Below are positions 31,651 to 36,415 of a DNA stretch of 36,415 bases, in pieces. The notes under the pieces were generated by a model. The model was not told the origin of the DNA. It worked only from the letters and a program-made list of their open reading frames with translations, and made no database searches. The DNA lies in NCBI GenBank assembly GCA_022564195.1, contig JADFLW010000011.1:8001-44415 (forward strand), given 5' to 3'. Made by a program: the position numbers and the translations under genes. This DNA is from Patescibacteria group bacterium (GTDB taxonomy: Bacteria > Patescibacteriota > Microgenomatia > UBA1400 > Chisholmbacteraceae). The first letter of the stretch is position 1, and each line of letters starts with the position of its first letter.

Positions 31651-33233
31651 TTTTTTCCCTTCATTCCAATCGCTTTTTTTAGCCTTTCTATTACTTGCTT
31701 TTTTGGATACCGAAGCAGGAACCATGCAGCCCTTGGTCCATGTTTTTTCCCAATAAACGCGGTATAGATTGAAGAAAAAGCGTTCCTAGAATCAAGTTTT
31801 AGTTCTTTTGCAAGACGGAATAACTTAAGTTGTAATTCATCAGGTGATTTCTCTGTCTTGATTAAATCTATCGTTTTATTGAGGAATTCTTTTTGTTCGT
31901 TGCTTAAGCCGGCTACTTCTGCTGGCAGTTTTTCTGTCATTTGTAATTGGTAATCTTCGGGCGCATAATTTCTTAACCAAATACTTGCGTATTTCTCTCG
32001 CTCTTTCAAAACATTTACCTCACTAAACGTTTTACCTTCGGCAAGTAGTCCGCCTTTAATTTCTTCAAATTTTTTCCAAATGTCTATTCTGGGATCCTGC
32101 ATGAATTGGGCCACATCTCGAAAACGAGGAAGGAAGTGTTTTGTGGGTGGCTTGCCTTCAACTTGAGATAGCTCGTAGATCCTGGCGAGTTTCTCATCTT
32201 TCTTCTCCCAATAGGCCGTTGCTGCTTCATCGTACCCATCAAAAAGATCCGGAATCGTCATGCCTCCCGGATCGAAGTCGATTGCCCGGTTGTAGCGGAC
32301 TCTAGCAATCATAAAGCGAATGAGATAGGAGGGGATAATTTCCGCCACTTCCTTCGCACTTGATCCGAGGCCTTTGGAAGAACTCATCTTTCTGCCACCG
32401 ACAAGGAAAAATTCATGCGAGAAAGCAAACGGGACGGGGTAATTGATGACATTTTTACAGATGAGCTTTGCCACATCGTGCGAGCCGCCTTCGGTCATGT
32501 GATCTTTCCCAGCCCCTTCTATGGTGACTCCGATGACTTTCCACTTGCAGGCCCATTCAATTTTCCACGGGAGTTTCCCATTTCCATTCAAGGGAGATAT
32601 CCGTCCTTTGTGCCCGCAGCCTTCTGTCCAATCAACTGCATCAGTTCGACATTCGTAGGTTACTTTTTCACCGTCCCACGCCGTCACAACCGTCGTTGAA
32701 AGTTTGCCGCACTTTTCACACTCTACACTGAATGGGTGCCAGTTTTTCGGTTTTGCATGCCCGTAGAGGTTTCTGTAAATTTCCCGAATCTTGTCTGTTT
32801 TATCCAGGCATATCTTCACCATTTCGTTCATCTTGCCCGAAAGATAAAGCTGCGATCCCCAAATAATCTTTGGATGTACTCCTAGCACATTGAATGCCTC
32901 GATGTACTCCTGCCCCCAACGATGCCCGTATGATTTGTAGCCTTTTTCGGGAGATGGAATTTTGTAGAGTGGTTTTCCGAGGTGTTGACGATATTTTTTC
33001 TCGTCCAAGTATGCCGGAAGCGAATCCATGGGGTCGTGATCGTCAAGTACATAGCTAAAGGTCACCTCCTGTCCTCGATCTCGTAGTGCCCTGAAAATTA
33101 ACTCGTGGCTGACGACGGCTCTCACCGAGCCAATGTGCACTCGCCCTGAGGGGGTTTTCATGTCATCCACCCAGTAGGGTTTGTACTTTCCGGATTTGAT
33201 GATTTGATCGGCAAATTCGTCTGCCCAATACAT
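31647..33233 (-). CDS. lysS: Class I lysyl-tRNA synthetase
   Basis: 528 residues of the class I (archaeal/spirochaetal-type) LysRS, unrelated to the usual bacterial class II enzyme. The HIGH-type motif is HIGS (33-36) and KMSKS appears as KMSSSKG (about 285). A zinc-binding CEKCGK..C region lies between them, and an alpha-helical anticodon-binding domain at the C-terminus ends basic (ERLKKAIGMKGKK). It charges tRNA-Lys. It is the first gene of a three-gene operon with NIF3-like and HD genes, joined by 4-nt overlaps. The leader (33234-33475) is strikingly structured. AGGAG lies about 19 nt upstream of the ATG, too far for standard spacing. Confidence 0.95.
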   Translation of the reverse strand: MYWADEFADQIIKSGKYKPYWVDDMKTPSGRVHIGSVRAVVSHELIFRALRDRGQEVTFSYVLDDHDPMDSLPAYLDEKKYRQHLGKPLYKIPSPEKGYKSYGHRWGQEYIEAFNVLGVHPKIIWGSQLYLSGKMNEMVKICLDKTDKIREIYRNLYGHAKPKNWHPFSVECEKCGKLSTTVVTAWDGEKVTYECRTDAVDWTEGCGHKGRISPLNGNGKLPWKIEWACKWKVIGVTIEGAGKDHMTEGGSHDVAKLICKNVINYPVPFAFSHEFFLVGGRKMSSSKGLGSSAKEVAEIIPSYLIRFMIARVRYNRAIDFDPGGMTIPDLFDGYDEAATAYWEKKDEKLARIYELSQVEGKPPTKHFLPRFRDVAQFMQDPRIDIWKKFEEIKGGLLAEGKTFSEVNVLKEREKYASIWLRNYAPEDYQLQMTEKLPAEVAGLSNEQKEFLNKTIDLIKTEKSPDELQLKLFRLAKELKLDSRNAFSSIYTAFIGKKHGPRAAWFLLRYPKKQVIERLKKAIGMKGKK

Positions 33234-33475
33234 AGCTTGAGTTCGTTCACCTTCTCCTGATAGCGTAAGTTTGTCGGGATTCGGCGGATTTCAGCTCCCA
33301 TTCTAACAGAATAATGCATGTTATCTGGTAGCATTGTTCACTCTCATGGGAGCTTCAATCTATAGTACCTAACTGAGCGATCTACCGGAGCTGAAATCCC
33401 CGAAGCGAAATTGTTCCAATTTCGAGGCATGCTATCCACCCGAGGGTTTATAACCATCGGGTTTTCGCGGAGGGG
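33234..33475 (-). promoter_or_regulatory. Structured leader of lysS (candidate cis-regulatory RNA)
   Basis: Read on the minus strand, this 242-nt gap after the greA terminator forms several helices. A hairpin with arms ACCCGA/TCGGGT and inner GGTT/AACC is at 33438-33462. A perfect 8-bp hairpin CGAAATTG/CAATTTCG is at 33406-33424. A long helix joins TTCGG-GGATTTCAGCTCC to its complement (33280-33298 with 33387-33404; 18 bp with one bulged base). Inside that helix, AGCTCCCAT and ATGGGAGCT (33293-33301 with 33346-33354) form a 9-bp alternative that uses the same bases. Two exclusive states suggest a switch. I do not recognise a T-box or lysine riboswitch. The 125-bp inverted-repeat unit could instead be a MITE-like element. 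Confidence 0.55.
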
Positions 33476-33480
33476 ACTAA

Positions 33481-33503
33481 AAACCCCGCTTTTAACGGGG
33501 TTT
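33481..33503 (-). terminator. Intrinsic terminator of greA
   Basis: AAACCCCG/CGGGGTTT (8 bp) with a 7-nt loop, continued on the minus strand by TTAG so that the 3' arm ends in a TTTTT run. It starts 29 nt past the greA stop. On the plus strand the run is TTTCTT, so weak bidirectional activity is possible. Confidence 0.85.
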
Positions 33504-33531
33504 CTTGATACTCATTGACGCTACTTAATTA

Positions 33532-34023
33532 TTAATGGATCTTTTGGATCATGTAGAGGACCTTTCCCGCCGGAGCTTCGATTTCGACTTCGTCTCCCTT
33601 CTTCTTGCCCACGAGGGCCTTGCCGAGAGGAGACTGGTGGGAAATTTTCTTTTCTTTGGGATCGGCTTCCCATTCGCCGACGATGGTGTAGGTGTGACTT
33701 TTTCCGTTTCCGTGGATCGTGACTTTGCAGCCCAAATCGACGGTTGTTCTTTTTTTCTTTCCGTCGATGATAGCCACTTTGGAGATCAATTCCTCAAGCT
33801 CCTCGATTCTTCCATCAATGAAGGCGAGTTCGTCGCGGGCCTGATGGTATTCGCTATTTTCGGTAAGATCGCCGAAGTCTCGCGCGCGCGCGACACGCTC
33901 CACGGCCTGGGACCGCTTATTTTCTTTATGCTCCTTAAGCTCGAGTTTCAGCTCATTGAACCCCTGCGGGGTCAAGTGTACTTTTCCTGGCGCTCGTACT
34001 ATAGGTATTATCCGTTTTGCCAT
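33532..34023 (-). CDS. greA: Transcription elongation factor GreA
   Basis: 163 residues from the ATG (a GTG four codons upstream is in frame). The N-terminal antiparallel coiled coil carries the acidic tip DFGDLTENSEYHQARDEL (about 50-67), which enters the RNA polymerase secondary channel to trigger cleavage of backtracked RNA. The C-terminal FKBP-like domain is complete (VGEWEADPKEKKISHQSPLGKALVGKKKGDEVEI, within about 114-150). The length is near the usual 158. It is a single gene with a strong intrinsic terminator. Confidence 0.96.
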   Translation of the reverse strand: MAKRIIPIVRAPGKVHLTPQGFNELKLELKEHKENKRSQAVERVARARDFGDLTENSEYHQARDELAFIDGRIEELEELISKVAIIDGKKKRTTVDLGCKVTIHGNGKSHTYTIVGEWEADPKEKKISHQSPLGKALVGKKKGDEVEIEAPAGKVLYMIQKIH

Positions 34024-34189
34024 ATCTTTTTTCACATACTGAAACCATTCCTACTTCTGTCCGTTTGGAGTGGTTCAGCGAAGCTTTCTTAAAAATAAAC
34101 TCCGCAATTGCATAGGCGGAGAAGTGTTGGGCGGGCTTCCTTTCTAAATACAGAGAGCATCATACCGCAAGTCACTATCCCTGTCAAGA

Positions 34190-34206
34190 TGTGTCATAGC
34201 TACACA
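34190..34206. promoter_or_regulatory. Inverted repeat TGTGT/ACACA
   Basis: TGTGT (34190-34194) and ACACA (34202-34206) around a 7-bp centre, in the gap upstream of the TIM-barrel gene. It may be an operator together with the larger repeat at 34238-34270. The arms are short, so chance is possible. Confidence 0.28.
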
Positions 34207-34237
34207 CTTTATATTATTGTTACATTGTTGAAAAATC

Positions 34238-34270
34238 TACAGTGTAGCAATGGATCAATGGAACACTGTA
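34238..34270. promoter_or_regulatory. Inverted repeat TACAGTGT/ACACTGTA (candidate operator)
   Basis: Perfect 8-bp arms separated by 17 bp, ending 13 bp before the ATG at 34284. The left arm is itself part of a small palindrome (CTACAGTGTAG). The placement over the expected promoter suits a dimeric regulator. A -10-like TATCAT overlaps the right arm. Confidence 0.45.
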
Positions 34271-34283
34271 TCATTTTATACAC

Positions 34284-35204
34284 ATGATCCCTGGAATCAA
34301 GGTCGGACCTCGAACCTGGAAAACGATCTTAAAAGACTACCATCCTCAAGTCTGTGAGGTTTGGTTCCGAATCGATTGGGTCGATCGCTACAAAGCAATG
34401 TTTGCTTTTCTTCGAAGAGAAAAGATCCCAACGGGCTTGCATTTTTGGGGAATTTTACCTGGTGGAATTGCACCGAACTTTGCTTTTTCTGATAGAGAGA
34501 TTCGTGATCCTTCGGTTGAGCTTGCCAAGAGGACTATTGACGTTGCCTCAGCGCATGAATTTCGTTACGTCAATATTCACCCTGGTTCGTATCGTCTGAC
34601 TCGTATCGATTTTGATCGGGAGTGCATGCGGCCGGTTTCAGGTCGAGAGACAACATCACAAGAAGGTAATGCCGTGCTTTTTGAGAATACCTCTCTCCTT
34701 CACGAGTATGCTCAGAAACGTGGAGTTCTTTTTCTTGTTGAAACAATACCTGCTAAGGAGCCAATGCATTGGAGAGATTTGGTCAAAGGGCGACTGCGCA
34801 CTCAAGATATGCGCAATGTCCCCGTTTCTGTAGTCGAAGACCTCGCTGCAAAGGGGTTTTTTGTCTGTAATGATTTTATGCATACGGCTATGGATGTTAT
34901 TTCCGATGATCGAACGTACCTTTTTGATCAGTTGTTTAATACATCAAAGCGGCTGACTCGTCAGACGCGGCTTATTCACGTCAATACTATGCCACCTCCG
35001 TTTAATGGGACTGATGGGCATCTTGGTATTCTCAAGAAAGATTTTGCTGAGGATGTTTTCCCTTCTCGTGAACAGCTGAAGTCATTGCTTTCTTTGTTCG
35101 TCGATCGAGACGATGTCTGGGCGATACCAGAGCCATTCTCAAATCATGCTGAGAATACAAAAGCATTAGAAGTAATGCTTGAGGAAATCAGCGTCAAAGG
35201 ATGA
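34284..35204 (+). CDS. Xylose-isomerase/AP-endonuclease-2-like TIM-barrel protein
   Basis: 306 residues. The eight-fold beta/alpha pattern has metal-ligand-like residues at strand ends: YVNIHPGSY, FLVETIP, FFVCNDFMHTA, RLIHVNTMPP..GTDGH and WAIPEPFSNH. This layout is typical of the xylose isomerase-like superfamily, which includes endonuclease IV and sugar epimerases. The exact enzyme is not recognised, and it lacks clear signatures of endonuclease IV. It may be a sugar isomerase, epimerase or phosphoesterase. It is a single gene with operator-like repeats upstream, and its stop lies just before the tRNA promoter. Confidence 0.8.
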   Translation: MIPGIKVGPRTWKTILKDYHPQVCEVWFRIDWVDRYKAMFAFLRREKIPTGLHFWGILPGGIAPNFAFSDREIRDPSVELAKRTIDVASAHEFRYVNIHPGSYRLTRIDFDRECMRPVSGRETTSQEGNAVLFENTSLLHEYAQKRGVLFLVETIPAKEPMHWRDLVKGRLRTQDMRNVPVSVVEDLAAKGFFVCNDFMHTAMDVISDDRTYLFDQLFNTSKRLTRQTRLIHVNTMPPPFNGTDGHLGILKKDFAEDVFPSREQLKSLLSLFVDRDDVWAIPEPFSNHAENTKALEVMLEEISVKG

Positions 35205-35205
35205 T

Positions 35206-35211
35206 ACAATA
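35206..35211 (+). promoter_or_regulatory. -10 box of tRNA-Glu
   Basis: TACAAT, 12 nt upstream of the tRNA and 1 bp after the stop codon of the TIM-barrel gene. The -35 box is poorly defined; TTGAGG at 35180-35185 gives a 20-nt spacer. Confidence 0.45.
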
Positions 35212-35223
35212 CAGGGGATTCCT

Positions 35224-35295
35224 GGCCCCATCGTCTAATGGTTAGGACGCTACCCTCTCAAGGTAGTAATCCGGGTTCGACTCCCGGTGGGGTCA
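35224..35295 (+). tRNA. tRNA-Glu (anticodon CTC)
   Basis: Cloverleaf of 72 nt. The acceptor arm GGCCCCA/TGGGGTC has one G-T pair, and the D-arm is GTCTAATGGTTAGGAC. The anticodon stem CTACC/GGTAG (35250-35254, 35262-35266) has loop CTCTCAA, so the anticodon is CTC (35257-35259). The T-arm is CCGGG/CCCGG with loop TTCGACT. The discriminator is A and CCA is not encoded. It reads GAG codons. No intron is present. The 3' part is overlapped on the other strand by the recombinase gene. Confidence 0.96.
35250..35295. other. Candidate attachment-site core (att) in tRNA-Glu
   Basis: The recombinase frame ends inside the tRNA, with its last 16 codons (including the stop) antisense to 35250-35297. An element integrated at the 3' part of tRNA-Glu and carrying its own copy of that part would give this layout. 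The other end of the element is outside the window, so no direct repeat can be tested here. Confidence 0.5.
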
Positions 35296-36415
35296 CCCTT
35301 TGGAACTAAGGCACCGGCAAACTGGTCTTTTAGTGCGATAAATGGGGCTAATTCAGGTGTTCCAGAAACCAAATCTTCGTAGGTAGGGGTATCATCAAAA
35401 ACAAGACCGAAATACTCCGCTCTTTTCAGGGGTTTTTTGCTTCCCAGCACTAATTCTTCCAGGTGTTCCAGAAAATACCCAATGTTATCCATGACGATCT
35501 CCATATCAACGGATTCGTCCTGTTGCTGTTTGCCTTTTTCTAATCTCTTCATCTCAGCTTCGGTTCTCACCAAATCCTCTTCCATATACTTAATGGCAAT
35601 TTCGGAGTTTAAGAACTTTATTTTTTCGACTACCGCTTTAGCTTGAGTTCTCAGCTCACTGATCTTGTTGTCAACTTGCGTATTATCTTGCTGGGTTTCT
35701 TCCTGGCGCTTGTTCCACAGGTCCAGCACATACTCTTTTAACTCCTCAACGTATTCGGGAGTTATTTGTAACCCCCTAACAAAGCTCTCTATGGTTTCAT
35801 TAAAGTCCTTGCTGGGCACTCTGAAATAGTGGCCCCGCTTGTTGCAGTGATAGGCGGGGTAGTATTTGCCCAACTTGCCACGCGAGGCGCTACCGTAAAG
35901 GGGCTTGTTGCATTTCGGACAATGCACGTAGCGTTTGAAAGGATATTTTGGATTCCTCACCTGTTTGTTCAAACGATAGTCTGCGGGCTTGTCTCTGTGA
36001 ATGAGAATTTGATCATCCTCTTCCGCAATGGCAACTTTGCCCCTGTTGGCCTGATTAAATTGATCAATTGACACCAGGCCTTTGAACTTGCCCCTGACCG
36101 GCTGTTCTTCCGTCCATTTCTCGGCATTGATACCGGCATAGACCGGGTTTTCAACGCGGCGCCAAAACTGTTTTAGCGTTAACGGCTTCCCACCCCTTTC
36201 ACCGATTACTTTTGTTTTGTCATTAGGATCTCTCTTGTATCGCTTTCTTGATTTGTAACCCAGTTTGTTAAGCTGTTTAACGATCTCCTTGTCATTGAGC
36301 GTGCCTTGAATGCGCAGTTTGAACATGCGGATAATCCATTTGGATTCATCCGGATGGGGTATCAGAATAACGCGTTTCCCGTGTGATGTTTCTATCTTTT
36401 CATTTTTGTATCCGA
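35250..36415 (-). CDS. Large serine recombinase (integrase), 5' end off window
   Basis: Open to the right edge. The ATG at 36326 is internal, since the frame continues upstream with GKRVILIPHPDESKW, the usual linker before the recombinase domain. Visible are the recombinase domain (FWRRVENPVYAGINAEKW region), a zinc ribbon (HCPKCNKPLYG with a later YHCNKRGH), and a long coiled coil (about residues 215-275 of the visible part after the ATG). The catalytic serine domain lies off the window. Large serine recombinases integrate phages and mobile elements. The C-terminus GDPTGSRTRITTLRG is read from the antisense strand of tRNA-Glu, whose anticodon stem supplies the TAG stop. Confidence 0.92.
   Translation of the reverse strand, partial: GYKNEKIETSHGKRVILIPHPDESKWIIRMFKLRIQGTLNDKEIVKQLNKLGYKSRKRYKRDPNDKTKVIGERGGKPLTLKQFWRRVENPVYAGINAEKWTEEQPVRGKFKGLVSIDQFNQANRGKVAIAEEDDQILIHRDKPADYRLNKQVRNPKYPFKRYVHCPKCNKPLYGSASRGKLGKYYPAYHCNKRGHYFRVPSKDFNETIESFVRGLQITPEYVEELKEYVLDLWNKRQEETQQDNTQVDNKISELRTQAKAVVEKIKFLNSEIAIKYMEEDLVRTEAEMKRLEKGKQQQDESVDMEIVMDNIGYFLEHLEELVLGSKKPLKRAEYFGLVFDDTPTYEDLVSGTPELAPFIALKDQFAGALVPKGDPTGSRTRITTLRG

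Noticed and set aside
33234-33475. T-box riboswitch or tRNA gene in the lysS leader (GCTCAGTTAGGTA resembles a tRNA D-loop)
   Set aside because: There is no TGGNACCGCG antiterminator element, no cloverleaf can be closed around the D-loop-like string, and no terminator precedes lysS.
33535-34092. 185-codon plus-strand open frame antisense to greA
   Set aside because: It lies over greA, which has all family motifs. The antisense product has no domain signature.
1-36415. Alternative genetic code (TGA as Gly)
   Set aside because: TGA serves as the stop at several ATGA/TGATG overlaps between clearly recognised genes, so the standard bacterial code applies.

Overview
The window reads as a chromosomal segment of a streamlined, apparently single-membrane bacterium, most likely a Patescibacteria/CPR lineage (Microgenomates- or Parcubacteria-like). 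This is inferred from gene content, not from a marker-gene search: a class I lysyl-tRNA synthetase, a sortase with small secreted proteins ending in a membrane anchor, a Mur ligase lacking the usual N-terminal domain beside very large membrane glycosyltransferase-like proteins, a membrane-anchored Clp_N-type protein, short intergenic regions and many 1-4 nt gene overlaps. TGA is used as a normal stop (several TGA/ATG overlaps), so there is no sign of the recoded code of Gracilibacteria/SR1.

Layout. 1-4.3 kb (minus strand): the start of a membrane-anchored Clp_N protein running off the left edge, two hypothetical membrane proteins and an ABC-2 exporter pair. 4.36-5.14 kb: a REP-associated Y1 transposase gene between two inverted palindromes. 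5.1-8.2 kb: a MacAB-like adaptor/ATPase/permease operon. 8.4 kb: a small LPEAG-anchored secreted protein. 8.6-15.9 kb: a four-gene envelope operon (Tat-type TIM-barrel glycoside hydrolase, GT2, 1283-residue membrane protein, Mur-ligase-like protein). 16.0-19.4 kb: a visibly GC-richer block with hairpin-rich gaps and two secreted or membrane proteins, each with a good Shine-Dalgarno site, that share a C-terminal motif, followed by a second small anchored protein. 19.5-20.5 kb: a sortase and a tiny membrane protein. 20.8-31.7 kb (minus): a four-CBS protein with an HPF-like tail, an EamA permease, a thioredoxin-like protein, secA, a spermidine-synthase-like methyltransferase fold, a D-Ala-D-Ala carboxypeptidase, serS, a Nudix hydrolase, an HD hydrolase and a NIF3-like protein. 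31.6-34.0 kb: class I lysS behind a highly structured leader, and greA. 34.3-36.4 kb: a TIM-barrel protein, tRNA-Glu(CTC), and a large serine recombinase whose 3' end is read from the antisense strand of that tRNA, marking the left edge of a probable integrated element.

How the genes fit together. Much of the window concerns the envelope: export (SecA, ABC transporters), peptidoglycan trimming (S11 carboxypeptidase), surface glycan synthesis (GT2, GT-C-like, Mur-ligase-like, glycoside hydrolase) and covalent anchoring (sortase plus two candidate substrates). The rest is translation and transcription housekeeping (SerRS, LysRS, GreA, tRNA-Glu).

Two modes of translation initiation can be seen. 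Several first-in-operon genes have a sigma70-like promoter whose -10 box ends only 5-7 nt before the ATG, which implies leaderless mRNAs. The 14.8-19.4 kb surface genes instead carry clear Shine-Dalgarno sites. The least explained items are the lysS leader RNA with mutually exclusive long helices, the paired surface proteins, the CBS-HPF fusion and the recombinase/tRNA overlap.
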